A DNA stretch of 64,000 nucleotides from an uncultured Oscillospiraceae bacterium (GTDB lineage Bacteria > Bacillota > Clostridia > Oscillospirales > Oscillospiraceae): positions 62,001 through 126,000 of the forward strand of contig CALWXC010000003.1 of assembly GCA_944385415.1 (NCBI GenBank), written 5' to 3'. Of the stretch, positions 52,702-62,028 are shown piece after piece. Within the stretch, counting starts at the first letter, position 1. Every line of letters begins with the position of its first letter. The notes under the pieces were generated by a model, which had not been told where the DNA came from, searched no databases, and saw nothing but the letters and a program-made list of their open reading frames with translations. The position numbers and the translations under genes were made by a program.

Positions 52702-55700
52702 CTATTTTATCACGACGTTTTCTCCGCCCAGCAGTTCCTGCAATTCCCGGAACAGGTCCGGGTCCGGCAGACAGGTGCCGGCCAGCCGCTGTTTGGTATC
52801 GGCAAAATAGAGCACCACCGGCATGGTGCCTGGGAACATTTGCAGGACAGCCCGGACTTTCCGGTACACCGGCACCGTCTCACTGTCCAGCCGCACATAC
52901 AGCTTGCCCGCAGCCGGCGGAGCGGCTGCCGGAGCCGGTGCGGGGCCCGGCTGATAGTCCTCAATGGGCAGGGCGCGGTTCAGAATCATCTGCGGTTCCT
53001 TTTCATCCCGCACCGACAGCTTGCCCCAGACCACCACAGCGGCGTTTTCCGCCAGAAAACCGCCGAACTCACTGAGGGCATTGGAAAAGACCAGCAGCTC
53101 CATGGATGCCGTATCGTCCTCCAGCGTCACATAGGCCATCATGGAATTGTTGCGGGTGGTTTTCATTTTGACGGCCTGGACCACACCGGCCACCACCACC
53201 TGCTGCTCGTCCTGGAACGCGCCGGTATTGTCGGCAAAGCTCTCCATGATGGAGCCCAACGCCACCACGGAAGCACCACGGAGCCGGGCCCGGTACTCGT
53301 CCATGGGGTGGCCCGTCAAATACAGACCTGTGGTCTCCTTTTCGTAGCTCATGCGCTCCTGGGGGCTCAGCTCCGGAATCTTCGGCACCGGCACCGACGG
53401 CAAGGCGTCTTCCTGACTGCCGCCCAGGTCAAACATACCCATCTGGCCATCGAGGTTTTTCCGTTTGGCCGCCGTCACCGCATCCAGCACCATCTCGTGC
53501 ATGGCCAGCATTTGGGAGCGATACAGGCCCAGGCTGTCCAGCGCACCGCATTTGATGAGGTTTTCCAAGGCCCGCTTGTTGAGATCGGCGCTGTACAAGC
53601 GGCTGCACAGGTCCTCCAGGCTGCGGAATGGCCCGCCGCTCTGGCGTTCCTTGACCACCTGCCGGATAAAGCCCCGGCCGATGTTCTTGACGGCAGCCAG
53701 GCCGAAGCGGATGCCCCCATCCACAACCGTGAAGTTGTCATAGGATTCGTTGATATCCGGCGGCAGCACCGAAATGTCCAGATTTTTGCACTCTGCGATA
53801 TAGCCGGAAATCTTGGTGGAGCTGTCCAGCACCGACGTCATCAGCGCCGCCATATACTCTCTGGGGTAATGGGCCTTGAGATAGGCGGTCTGATAGGAAA
53901 TCAGCGCATAACAGACGGCATGGGCTTTGTTAAAGGCGTAGTTGGCAAAGTCGAGGATTTCATCATAGATTTCCTGGGCAATTTTCTCCTCCACTCCGTT
54001 GGCGATGGCGCCGGGAATGCCCCGCTCCGCGTCGCCGTAGACGAAGGCTTTCCGCTCCTCCAGAATGACCGCCTGTTTTTTCTTGGAGATGGCCCGGCGC
54101 ATATTGTCGGCCTGTCCCAGGGTGTAGCCACCTAACTGGCGGAAAATCTCAATAACCTGTTCCTGATATACAATACAACCATAGGTGACCGATAAAATGG
54201 ACTCCAACTTGGGATGGCGGTAGGTAATGGTCTTGGGATTCTGCTTGGAACGGATGAATTTGGGGATAGAATCCATGGGGCCGGGGCGGTACAGCGCCAC
54301 AATGGCCGTCAGATCTTCGATGGACTCCGGCTTCATGCCCACACACACACCGGTGATGCCTGCGGACTCCATCTGGAACACACCGGCCGTCTTACCCTCG
54401 GCCAGCATGGCATAGGTCAGCTTGTCCCCGTCGGCCACCTTCTCAATGGCAAAGTCCGGCTCCCGGAGCCGAATGAGCTTTTGGGCGTCGTCGATGACTG
54501 TCAGGTTCCGCAGACCCAAAAAGTCCATTTTCAAAAGGCCCAGCTCTTCCAGCGTCGTCATGGTAAACTGAGTGACAATGGTATCGTCATTGCGGGCCAA
54601 CGGTACATAGTCATAGACCGGCAGCTTGGTGATGACCACACCGGCGGCATGGGTGGAGGTGTTGCGGGGCATCCCCTCCAACGCCTGGGCCATGTCGATG
54701 AGGCGGCGGATACGCTCATCAGCGTCATACATGGCTTTCAGCTGGGGCGAGACCTTCAGCGCTTCCTCGATGGTGATGTGGAGCGTTGTGGGCACCAGCT
54801 TGGCCACAGCATCCGTCTCGGCATACGTAAAGTTCATGGCGCGGCCCACGTCCCGGATGGCGGCCCGGGCGGCCATGGTACCAAAGGTGACAATCTGGGC
54901 CACATGGTCGCTGCCGTACTTCTCCATGACATAATCGATGACCTCGCCCCGGCGGGCCTGGCAGAAGTCCATATCGATATCGGGCATGCTGACCCGTTCC
55001 GGATTCAGGAACCGTTCAAACACCAGGCCGTACTGCATGGGGTCCAAGTCCGTGATAAACAGGCAATAGGATACAATGGCGCCGGCGGCGCTGCCGCGGC
55101 CCGGTCCCACGGGAATACCGGACCGTTTGGCGAAATCCACAAAGTCCGCCACAATGAGAAAATAGTCCACATAGCCCATTTTCTCGATCATCTGCATCTC
55201 ATATTCCAGCTGCTTCGTATGCTGCTCCGTGGGATTGGGGTACCGTTTGGCAAAGCCCTGGAGGCACAGCTTTCGGAAATAGCCCACGTTGGTCTCTCCG
55301 GGGGGCAGCTTGAACTCCGGCAAATGGTAATTGCCGAAGGTAAACTCCATATTGCACTGTTCTGCAATGCGGACCGTATTTTCCAGGGCCTCGGGCACAT
55401 TGGGAAAGAGGGACGCCATCTCCTCCTCGCTCTTGAGATAGAATTCCTCCGTCTCAAAGCGCATGCGGTCCTGGTCCTCCACGGTCTTCTGCATCTGGAT
55501 GCACATGAGCACGTCCTGGAGTTCGCTCTCCTCCCGGCGCAGATAGTGGGCGTCGTTGGTGGCCACCAGGGGCAGGCCCGTCTCCTTGGCCAGCCGCAGA
55601 ATCCCCTGATTGACGCGGGTCTGGACATCCAGGCCGTGGTCCTGCAATTCGAGATAATACCGGCCTGGGAAAATTGCCGCGAACTCCAGAGCTTTGGCCT

Positions 55701-56163
55701 TGGCGGCTTCGTAGTCGTCGTGGAGCAGCAGCTGGGGCACCTGTCCCGCCACACAGGCCGACAGACAGATCAATCCCTCGCTGTGGGCCCGCAGCAGTTC
55801 CATATCCACACGGGGCTTGCCGTAAAAACCATCGAGAAAGCCCTGAGACACCATGTAGCTGAGATTCTGGTAGCCGGTCTCATTCATGCACAGGAGAATC
55901 AGGTGGTACGCCTCATTGTCGGTGCCGTGGACCTTGTCGTGGCGGCTCCGGGGGGCCACATAGACCTCACAGCCGATGATGGGCTTGATGCCGGCTTTCT
56001 TTGCCGCCCGGTAAAAGTCGATGACACCGTACATGACGCCGTGGTCCGTAATGGCCACGGCCTCCTGGCCCAGCTCCTTGACCCGCTCCATCATGCGGCC
56101 AATCCGACAGGCGCCGTCCAGAAGACTGTATTCCGTATGGACGTGGAGGTGTACGAATGCCAT
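52702..56163 (-). CDS. dnaE: DNA polymerase III subunit alpha (DnaE)
   Basis: A replicative polymerase of 1153 residues. The N-terminal PHP domain begins HLHVHTEYSLLDGA (about 5-18). The polymerase active site includes GPGRGSAAGAIVSYC (about 338-352) and PDIDMDFCQARRGEVIDYV with catalytic Asp (about 392-410). Helix-hairpin-helix (about 835-870) and OB-fold (about 980-1060) regions follow, the latter with VAGVVQAVKMKTTRNNSMMAYV. The C-terminal tail is Ala/Pro-rich then beta. The ATG at 56163 is chosen from SD AAGGAAG; a TTG two codons upstream is too close. It follows whiA. Confidence 0.96.
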   Translation of the reverse strand: MAFVHLHVHTEYSLLDGACRIGRMMERVKELGQEAVAITDHGVMYGVIDFYRAAKKAGIKPIIGCEVYVAPRSRHDKVHGTDNEAYHLILLCMNETGYQNLSYMVSQGFLDGFYGKPRVDMELLRAHSEGLICLSACVAGQVPQLLLHDDYEAAKAKALEFAAIFPGRYYLELQDHGLDVQTRVNQGILRLAKETGLPLVATNDAHYLRREESELQDVLMCIQMQKTVEDQDRMRFETEEFYLKSEEEMASLFPNVPEALENTVRIAEQCNMEFTFGNYHLPEFKLPPGETNVGYFRKLCLQGFAKRYPNPTEQHTKQLEYEMQMIEKMGYVDYFLIVADFVDFAKRSGIPVGPGRGSAAGAIVSYCLFITDLDPMQYGLVFERFLNPERVSMPDIDMDFCQARRGEVIDYVMEKYGSDHVAQIVTFGTMAARAAIRDVGRAMNFTYAETDAVAKLVPTTLHITIEEALKVSPQLKAMYDADERIRRLIDMAQALEGMPRNTSTHAAGVVITKLPVYDYVPLARNDDTIVTQFTMTTLEELGLLKMDFLGLRNLTVIDDAQKLIRLREPDFAIEKVADGDKLTYAMLAEGKTAGVFQMESAGITGVCVGMKPESIEDLTAIVALYRPGPMDSIPKFIRSKQNPKTITYRHPKLESILSVTYGCIVYQEQVIEIFRQLGGYTLGQADNMRRAISKKKQAVILEERKAFVYGDAERGIPGAIANGVEEKIAQEIYDEILDFANYAFNKAHAVCYALISYQTAYLKAHYPREYMAALMTSVLDSSTKISGYIAECKNLDISVLPPDINESYDNFTVVDGGIRFGLAAVKNIGRGFIRQVVKERQSGGPFRSLEDLCSRLYSADLNKRALENLIKCGALDSLGLYRSQMLAMHEMVLDAVTAAKRKNLDGQMGMFDLGGSQEDALPSVPVPKIPELSPQERMSYEKETTGLYLTGHPMDEYRARLRGASVVALGSIMESFADNTGAFQDEQQVVVAGVVQAVKMKTTRNNSMMAYVTLEDDTASMELLVFSNALSEFGGFLAENAAVVVWGKLSVRDEKEPQMILNRALPIEDYQPGPAPAPAAAPPAAGKLYVRLDSETVPVYRKVRAVLQMFPGTMPVVLYFADTKQRLAGTCLPDPDLFRELQELLGGENVVIK

Positions 56164-56176
56164 AGACAACTTCCTT

Positions 56177-57070
56177 TCACTGTTTTGACAATTCCATCAA
56201 TTTTCTCATGCGGTGATTCAACGCCGATTTGGTCAGAGGCGGGTCCAGCATACCAGCCAGCTCCGACAGTGTGGCCTCCGGGTGCTGGACCCGCAGCTTG
56301 GCCGTCTGACGCAGCTTCTCCGGCAGCTGGTCCAGCTGCCCCGTCTCCTCCAGACGGCGGATGGCGGCAATCTGATCCTGAGCCGCGTCCACCACCTTGG
56401 TCAGATTGGCCGTGTCGCAGTTGACCCGGCGGTTGACGCCGTTGCGCAGCTCCTTTTCCACCTTGGCTTCCAGAATGGCCATGCCGCCCACCGGTGCGCC
56501 CAAATAGGTCAGGATGTCGGCAATGGCATCGCTCTGCTTGAAATAGATGACGCAGGTGCCGCTGCGCAGCGTGTCTTTGGGATAAAAGCCCATATCCAGC
56601 AGCAGGGCTTCCGTCTCCAGGCCCACCTTTTGATGGGTGGTACAGAATTCCAAATGATACCGTTTTTCCGGGTCTGTGACGCTGCCGCCGGACAGAAACG
56701 CCCCCCGCAGGAAGGCGTTGCGGCAGCATTCCTCTTCCAACATACCGTAGTTAACATGGAGCGTCACGCTTTCCCCGGCCACCAGGTCAAAGGTCTCAAA
56801 AATCCGGTCGATTTTCTCCCGGTCTGTGATCAGAAAGGTCCGTTTTCCGGTTCCCTCCTCCGGTTCGCTGTCAAACCGCAGATTGAACGCCTTACGGAAT
56901 ACCTTGGGCAGCCGTTCGGCAAAATCGACGCTCTCGGTGACAATTTTAATCAGGGACGGTGTGAAGGTATTGCCATAGAGCAGAATGCCGAAGGCCTCAG
57001 CCACGGCACAGCACCGTTTCTGAACCGGGTGGCGGCACAATTCCTGCTTGATATTGGATGCAAAGGACAT
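56177..57070 (-). CDS. whiA: Sporulation/cell-division regulator WhiA
   Basis: A 297-residue WhiA protein with an N-terminal LAGLIDADG-like domain (about 10-200) and C-terminal helix-turn-helix. Typical blocks are SFASNIKQEL at the N-terminus, FLRGAFLSGGSVTDPEKRYH (about 119-138), NRRVNCDTANLTKVVDAAQ (about 212-230) and HPEATLSELAGML for the HTH. In Gram-positive bacteria WhiA affects division and chromosome organisation. It lies in the conserved order murB-rapZ-yvcK-whiA, with SD GGAGGG. Confidence 0.95.
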   Translation of the reverse strand: MSFASNIKQELCRHPVQKRCCAVAEAFGILLYGNTFTPSLIKIVTESVDFAERLPKVFRKAFNLRFDSEPEEGTGKRTFLITDREKIDRIFETFDLVAGESVTLHVNYGMLEEECCRNAFLRGAFLSGGSVTDPEKRYHLEFCTTHQKVGLETEALLLDMGFYPKDTLRSGTCVIYFKQSDAIADILTYLGAPVGGMAILEAKVEKELRNGVNRRVNCDTANLTKVVDAAQDQIAAIRRLEETGQLDQLPEKLRQTAKLRVQHPEATLSELAGMLDPPLTKSALNHRMRKLMELSKQ

Positions 57071-57081
57071 GGCGTTCCCTC

Positions 57082-58092
57082 CTATCCGACAGCGTAGTTC
57101 CGCAGCACGTCCATCAGCACCGTCGCCAATGCCGCCGAGTCATGGCGGGCCCGCTGGCCCATGGCCAGCAGCGGGTGGCACCGGACCTGAATGCCCATGG
57201 CTTCAATCTCCTCCCGGCACAGGACCAGCTGTTCCGCGTCCTCCACCCGGTAGGCGTCGGACACGTCCTCCGGCACCGGCGTACTGTTGGCCACGCACAC
57301 ATCGATGATATGGGGGCCACCGTGGCGCAGCAGCGCCCGCACATGGTCGGCGCCCGTATATCCTTCGGTCTCGCCCTCCTGGGTCATGATGTTCATCACC
57401 AGGACCTTGCAGCCCGGAGCCGCTGCCACAGCCTCCGCGATGCCGTCCACCAGGAAATTGGGAATGATGCTGGTATAGAGACTGCCGGGGCCCATGACGA
57501 TCATATCGGCGTCGGCAATGGCCTCCAGGCTCTGGGGCAGCGCCTTGGGATGCTCCGGCACCAGACGCACCTGGGTAATACGGCAGTCGTTTTCCTTCTT
57601 GTGGTAATAGATTTTACTTTCGCCCAAAACGCGGCTGCCGTTTTCAAATTCCGCCTCCAGGTGGACGTTCTGATTGGTCACCGGCAGCACCCGGCCCGTG
57701 ATGGCCAAAACCTCGCCCATGCGGTGCACCGCTTCGTCAAAGGTGTCGGAAATACCGTTCATGGCCGCCAGAAACAGATTGCCGAAGCTCTGACCGCAGA
57801 GGGAGCCCTCACAGAACCGGTAGTTCAGCAGCTTTTCCATGGTGGGCTCTGTATTGGCCAGCGCCAGAATGCAGTTGCGGATGTCGCCGGGAGGCGGCAT
57901 GCCCAAATCCTCCCGCAGCATACCGGAGCCGCCGCCGTCATCGGCCACAGTGACAATGGCGGTGATATTGCGGGTATGGCGCTTGAGGCCCCGCAGCATG
58001 GCCGACAGGCCATGGCCGCCGCCGATACAGACTACCTTGGGATTATTCCGCCCGGGTACGTAGACCCGGACCGATTCATCAAAATACTGCAT
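57082..58092 (-). CDS. yvcK: YvcK/CofD-like gluconeogenesis factor
   Basis: A 336-residue protein of the CofD-like Rossmann family. KVVCIGGGHGLSAMLRGLKR (about 18-37) and TAIVTVADDGGGSGMLRED (about 44-62) are diagnostic, together with GDIRNCILALA and VMGPGSLYTSIIPN (about 200-213). YvcK is required for growth on gluconeogenic substrates and affects cell-wall synthesis; it binds UDP-sugars. It follows rapZ by 12 bases. Confidence 0.94.
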   Translation of the reverse strand: MQYFDESVRVYVPGRNNPKVVCIGGGHGLSAMLRGLKRHTRNITAIVTVADDGGGSGMLREDLGMPPPGDIRNCILALANTEPTMEKLLNYRFCEGSLCGQSFGNLFLAAMNGISDTFDEAVHRMGEVLAITGRVLPVTNQNVHLEAEFENGSRVLGESKIYYHKKENDCRITQVRLVPEHPKALPQSLEAIADADMIVMGPGSLYTSIIPNFLVDGIAEAVAAAPGCKVLVMNIMTQEGETEGYTGADHVRALLRHGGPHIIDVCVANSTPVPEDVSDAYRVEDAEQLVLCREEIEAMGIQVRCHPLLAMGQRARHDSAALATVLMDVLRNYAVG

Positions 58093-58104
58093 AGACGCCT
58101 CCTG

Positions 58105-58965
58105 TCACTCCCGGGAGATGTCCCGATGGCCCACGGTGGTCACAAAGCCCAGCCGGGCGATATGGTCACCCAGCTCCTTGGCCACGGCTACAGACCGGTG
58201 GTGACCGCCGGTACAGCCGACGGCAATGACCAGATTGGTCTTGCCCTCCTCCACATAGAGGGGCAGGGAAAAACTCATCATGTCCTCCAGCTTCTCCATG
58301 AAGTCCAGCGTCTGCTGGTAGGAAAACACAAAATCCCGCACGGGCTTTTCCAGACCGGTCCGGCGTTTCAGTTCCGCAATATAGTAGGGATTCGGCAGCA
58401 TGCGCACGTCAAAAACCAGATCGGCGTCCATGGGCAAACCATATTTGAAGCCGAACGAGATGATATTGACCGTCATGGCGTGGTCTCGCTGCTCTCCGGC
58501 AAAGAGATTCACCAGCTCGCCCCGCAGCTTACCTGTGGACAGGTTGGTGGTGTCGATGATGTAATTGGCCCGGTTGCGGATGGGCTCCAGCAGCTTCTGC
58601 TCCCGCTCCACAGCAGCCAGCAGCTCCGTGCCGTCCTTGGTCAGCGGGTGCTTGCGCCGCGTCTCCTTGTAACGCTTGACCAGCGTTTCCTTGGAGCACT
58701 CCACGAAGACAATGGAGTACTCACACTCCATCTTTTCCAGAGAATCCAGCGCCATAAACAGGCCGTCAAAGGTCAGGCCGCTGCGGATATCGGTGACCAG
58801 GGCCACCTTTTCAAACTTGGACTTGGTGGCCATACACAGTTGGGCAAACTGGGGAATCAAATCCTCCGGCATGTTGTCCACGCAGTAGAACCCCAGGTCC
58901 TCCAGACAGTCCAATGCTTTACTTTTACCGGCGCCGGACATGCCGGACACAATCAAAAATTGCAT
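58105..58965 (-). CDS. rapZ: RNase adapter/nucleotide-binding protein RapZ (YvcJ)
   Basis: A 286-residue P-loop protein. Walker A GMSGAGKSKALD (about 8-19) begins the kinase-like domain, and the C-terminal RapZ domain has SFGFKYGLPMDADLVFDVR (about 170-188), FLPNPYY-like MLPNPYYIAELKRRTG, and CTGGHHRSVAVAKELG (about 250-265). RapZ/YvcJ links UDP-sugar levels to amino-sugar synthesis or competence, depending on species. It lies between murB and yvcK. Confidence 0.95.
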   Translation of the reverse strand: MQFLIVSGMSGAGKSKALDCLEDLGFYCVDNMPEDLIPQFAQLCMATKSKFEKVALVTDIRSGLTFDGLFMALDSLEKMECEYSIVFVECSKETLVKRYKETRRKHPLTKDGTELLAAVEREQKLLEPIRNRANYIIDTTNLSTGKLRGELVNLFAGEQRDHAMTVNIISFGFKYGLPMDADLVFDVRMLPNPYYIAELKRRTGLEKPVRDFVFSYQQTLDFMEKLEDMMSFSLPLYVEEGKTNLVIAVGCTGGHHRSVAVAKELGDHIARLGFVTTVGHRDISRE

Positions 58966-58976
58966 GCTCTGTCACC

Positions 58977-59876
58977 TCACAAAATCCGCACTTCCGGCTC
59001 CAGCTGGATGCCGGACTGTTCCAATACTTTTTTCTGTACGGCGGCAATCAGCGCCAGCACATCGGCACAGGTGGCGCCGCCGTCATTGACCACAAATCCA
59101 GCGTGCTTGGTAGACACCGACGCGCCGCCCACACGAAACCCCTTGAGCCCCGCCTGTTCAATGAGCGCCGCAGCGTAACCGCCCACAGGCCGCTTGAAGG
59201 TGCTGCCCGCCGAGGGCAGTTCCAGGGGTTGGGAATTGCGCCGCCGCTGGGCCAGGTCCCGCATCCGCTCCCGGATGGCCGCCGGATCGTCCGGCGTCAG
59301 CCGGCAGACGGTCCGCAGAATCACGCTGCCGTCGTTCTGGAAGGCGCTGCGACGGTACGCAAACCCCTGGTCCTCCCCTGCCACGGTGACAATCTCGCCA
59401 TCCCGCAGCACAGTGGTCTCCACGCAGACCTGGCACAGCTCGCCGCCGTAGGCTCCGGCATTCATATAGACGCCGCCGCCCATGGTGCCGGGGATACCAT
59501 GGGCAAACTCCAGTCCGGCCAATCCCTGGTCGGCGGCAAAGGCCGCCGCCTGGGCCATGGTCACACCGGCCCCCACCACAATGCAGTCCCCCTGCCGCTC
59601 CAGTGTCATCAGGCCGCCTTTGAGGCAGAGGACCAGCGTCTCCAGGCCGCTGTCCGGCGGCAGCACATTGGTGCCCGCACCCAGAATCAGGGGCGTGATG
59701 TTCTGTGCGTCACAGAACGCCAGCAGCTGCCGGACCTGCTCCTCCCGATTGGGAAAGGCCATGGCCGCCGCCGGGCCGCCCAGTCGGAACGACACATGCT
59801 CCGCCATGGGTTCCTCCAGACGCACCTCCACTCCGGGACACGCTGCTTGCAGGGCGGTAATCCATTCTGCACCCAT
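58977..59876 (-). CDS. murB: UDP-N-acetylmuramate dehydrogenase
   Basis: A 299-residue FAD enzyme completing UDP-MurNAc synthesis. The FAD domain has ILGAGTNVLPPDSGLE (about 60-75), and the substrate domain has GLEFAHGIPGTMGGGVYMNAG in two blocks (about 119-139). YRRSAFQ contains the Tyr/Arg pair, and SAGSTFKRPVGGYAAALI has the catalytic Ser. The last Glu is in VEQ-type LEPEVRIL. It is the type II form without the extra loop, as in Firmicutes, and the first gene of its operon with a promoter at 59938-59966. Confidence 0.94.
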   Translation of the reverse strand: MGAEWITALQAACPGVEVRLEEPMAEHVSFRLGGPAAAMAFPNREEQVRQLLAFCDAQNITPLILGAGTNVLPPDSGLETLVLCLKGGLMTLERQGDCIVVGAGVTMAQAAAFAADQGLAGLEFAHGIPGTMGGGVYMNAGAYGGELCQVCVETTVLRDGEIVTVAGEDQGFAYRRSAFQNDGSVILRTVCRLTPDDPAAIRERMRDLAQRRRNSQPLELPSAGSTFKRPVGGYAAALIEQAGLKGFRVGGASVSTKHAGFVVNDGGATCADVLALIAAVQKKVLEQSGIQLEPEVRIL

Positions 59877-59937
59877 ACTTCACTGGCTCCTCTCTGCCGC
59901 TCCGGCGGCGCTGGTTTCTTAGTTTCTTAGAACTATA

Positions 59938-59966
59938 ATCATATCATATGTCCGCCCCCTTGCAAA
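59938..59966 (-). promoter_or_regulatory. Promoter of murB-rapZ-yvcK-whiA-dnaE
   Basis: TTTGCA (59966-59961), 17 bp, TATGAT (59943-59938) on the minus strand, followed by a leader of about 55 nt with a tandem TAAGAAAC direct repeat. Confidence 0.5.
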
Positions 59967-59978
59967 TAGCCAAAGCAG

Positions 59979-60012
59979 ACAAAAACCGGGCATCCGCAAG
60001 CGGACGCCCGGA
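59979..60012 (-). terminator. Terminator of hprK
   Basis: CCGGGC(G)TCCGC / GCGGA(T)GCCCGG hairpin (59986-60011) followed by TTTTTG on the minus strand, directly after the hprK stop. Confidence 0.85.
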
Positions 60013-60017
60013 AATTT

Positions 60018-60965
60018 TTAGAAGCTCTGGCCGAAGGAGGAATCGAAATGCTTGTTGATCTGCTCCGTAAATTCGGCGGCGGCGTTGTATCCCATCTTCT
60101 TCTGACGGTTGTTCATGGCGGCCACTTCCAGAATCACCGCCAGGTTACGGCCCGGGGTGATGGGAATGGTCAGGGACGGAATCTTGACGCCCAGAATATC
60201 GGTATACTGGTTTTCCAGACCCAGACGGTCATAGGCTTCGCCGTCCCGCCAGGGAACAATGTTGATGATCAGGTCAATATCCGCGCTATCTTTGACAGCG
60301 GCCATACCAAACAGCTTGGCCACGTTGATGACGCCGATGCCGCGCAGCTCGATATAGTGCCGGATCAGCTCCGGCGCCGTGCCGAAACATTTCTTGGAGG
60401 AAACCTTTTTGATCTCCACAGCGTCGTCGGCAATGAGCCGGTGACCGCGCTTGAGGAGCTCCACCGCCGCCTCGGACTTACCGATGCCGCTCTCGCCCAG
60501 CAGCAGCAGGCCCTCGCCGTAGACCTCCACCAGAACGCCGTGGCGGGTGATGCGGGGCGCCAGATAGACCTTCAGGGCGGAGATCAGGCTGGAGACGATA
60601 TAGGACGTGGTTTCGCTGCCCTGCAAAATGGTGATGTCGTGCTTGGCCGCCATCTCCAGACACTCCGGCAGGGGGTCCAGATCGCGGGAAATGATCAGCG
60701 CCGGAATCTTGTAAGAGAAGTACCGGTCAAAGATGCTGCGGCGCTCGTCGGCGGACAGCTTGTTGAGGTAGGTGGTTTCCACCGTACCGATGACCTGTAG
60801 GCGCATGGGTTCGAAATGGTCAAAATAACCGGCCAGCTGCAGGCCGGGTCTGCTGATATCGTCCACCGTGATGTTGATCTGTTCATAATCGGTAGCCTTA
60901 TGAATGGGACGCAAGTTAAATTCCTTCACCAGCTGCGTCAGCGCAACACTGTAAGAATGGATCAT
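60018..60965 (-). CDS. hprK: HPr kinase/phosphorylase
   Basis: A 315-residue bifunctional enzyme that phosphorylates or dephosphorylates Ser46 of HPr, the master switch of carbon catabolite repression in Firmicutes. The N-terminal domain (about 1-130) is followed by the P-loop LLLGESGIGKSEAAVELLKR (about 152-171), LIADDAVEI (about 175-183) and the K3-loop region IELRGIGVINVAKLFG (about 205-220). ATG at 60965 has GAGGTG upstream. It is transcribed alone and divergent from rpmB. Confidence 0.95.
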   Translation of the reverse strand: MIHSYSVALTQLVKEFNLRPIHKATDYEQINITVDDISRPGLQLAGYFDHFEPMRLQVIGTVETTYLNKLSADERRSIFDRYFSYKIPALIISRDLDPLPECLEMAAKHDITILQGSETTSYIVSSLISALKVYLAPRITRHGVLVEVYGEGLLLLGESGIGKSEAAVELLKRGHRLIADDAVEIKKVSSKKCFGTAPELIRHYIELRGIGVINVAKLFGMAAVKDSADIDLIINIVPWRDGEAYDRLGLENQYTDILGVKIPSLTIPITPGRNLAVILEVAAMNNRQKKMGYNAAAEFTEQINKHFDSSFGQSF

Positions 60966-61063
60966 GATCTTCTCACCTCATAAATTTTCTCAACAATCTT
61001 CTTAACGGGTACAGCAGACCGCCAAAAACCCGGTTTTTTTCACCATGCGGAGTGATTGTTCTT

Positions 61064-61092
61064 ATTATACCGTGTACCACACTATTTCGCAA
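61064..61092 (-). promoter_or_regulatory. Promoter of hprK
   Basis: TTGCGA (61092-61087), 17 bp, perfect TATAAT (61069-61064) on the minus strand; leader about 90 nt. Confidence 0.65.
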
Positions 61093-61136
61093 CCAATCCC
61101 TTTGAAAAAATAAGACAAAAATCTTGCAAAAAACTC

Positions 61137-61165
61137 TTGCAATTTCACTTAAAATCTGATAACAT
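61137..61165 (+). promoter_or_regulatory. Promoter of rpmB
   Basis: TTGCAA (61137-61142), 17 bp, TAACAT (61160-61165), about 45 bases before the rpmB SD. Confidence 0.6.
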
Positions 61166-61217
61166 ATCTACTGCGTGTCAAAGCGTTAAATTTTTTCATG
61201 GCAAGGAGGTGCAGCCA

Positions 61218-61406
61218 GTGGCTAAGTGCGATATTTGCGGCAAGGGTGTTGCGTTCGGAATTAAGGTTTCCCACTCCCACAGACGTTCCAACCGGATGTG
61301 GAAGCCCAACGTCAAGCGCGTCAAGGCGATTGTTGACGGTACTCCGCGCCATGTTTACGTCTGTACGAGATGCTTGCGCTCCAACAAGGTCGAGCGCGCT
61401 GTGTAA
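61218..61406 (+). CDS. rpmB: 50S ribosomal protein L28
   Basis: A 62-residue ribosomal protein, MAKCDICGKGVAFG then SHSHRRSNRMWKPNV. It is the zinc-ribbon (C+) form with CDIC and CTRC pairs (Cys 4, 7, 49, 52). The start is GTG at 61218, seven bases after the consensus SD AAGGAGGT; longer frames have no SD and no homology. It has its own promoter and terminator, as a monocistronic gene. Confidence 0.96.
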   Translation: MAKCDICGKGVAFGIKVSHSHRRSNRMWKPNVKRVKAIVDGTPRHVYVCTRCLRSNKVERAV

Positions 61407-61426
61407 TCACACACCCACAAACAGTC

Positions 61427-61462
61427 AAGCAGATCATCGAAAGATGGTCTGCTTTTCTTTTT
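61427..61462 (+). terminator. Terminator of rpmB
   Basis: An 11-bp stem AAGCAGATCAT / ATGGTCTGCTT (one G-U) followed by TTCTTTTTC. Confidence 0.85.
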
Positions 61463-61542
61463 CCTCTCCCCTGTCAAGCGTAAACGGAACGATGCAGAAA
61501 AGCGGGCCGCCCTGGCGGTCCGCTTTTGCACAGTATCGGGAT

Positions 61543-62028
61543 TCAATGTTCTGCCAGCGGTGTGGGAATGCGCACCGGTACGCGGAATGTTTCCATGAGA
61601 CTGACATATTTATCAAACATGGTCACCACCCTGCCTTCGGCTGTGGCCGGCAGATTGCGGGTCAGGGGCCACATATGGCGCAGAATGATATCCTCTTCCA
61701 CCGGCGTCAGGTCGAAATACTTCCGGGCGTTTTGGAGCGCCTTGCGGGGGTGCTCAAAGCCGTGGAGCAGTTCGCCCTTGGCCGGGCGGTAAGTATGCCA
61801 GTCATACAGGAACAGGTCGTGCAGAAGCCCACCTCGGGCCGCTGCCCGGGCGTCCAGTCCCCGGTCCCGGCAATAGCAATAGCTGAGATAGGACACGCTG
61901 ACACAGTGGTGCAAACAGCTGGTGGTGCCGTGCTGCATAAACTGCGCCATGGACTGCACCGCCTCATGCTCCCACAGGTCGGCAATGGCAGCGCAGTACT
62001 GGGGGTCCTGGGGCAACCGTACGCTCAA
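61543..62028 (-). CDS. HD-domain metal-dependent phosphohydrolase-like protein
   Basis: A 161-residue HD-fold protein. Metal/phosphate-site segments include MQHGTTSCLHHCVSVSYL (about 24-41) and the HD pair in GGLLHDLFLYDW (about 63-74), followed by HGFEHPRKALQNA and EEDIILRHMWP, matching the helical HD pattern. The substrate is unknown; relatives include nucleotidases and putative hydrolases found near permease-like genes. Start is TTG at 62028, seven bases after AAGGAGG, overlapping the stop of the upstream gene by 4 bases. Confidence 0.82.
   Translation of the reverse strand: MSVRLPQDPQYCAAIADLWEHEAVQSMAQFMQHGTTSCLHHCVSVSYLSYCYCRDRGLDARAAARGGLLHDLFLYDWHTYRPAKGELLHGFEHPRKALQNARKYFDLTPVEEDIILRHMWPLTRNLPATAEGRVVTMFDKYVSLMETFRVPVRIPTPLAEH

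Noticed and set aside
54214..56424. Plus-strand frame opposite dnaE and whiA
   Set aside because: Antisense shadow in GC-rich DNA; both minus-strand genes have full family motifs.
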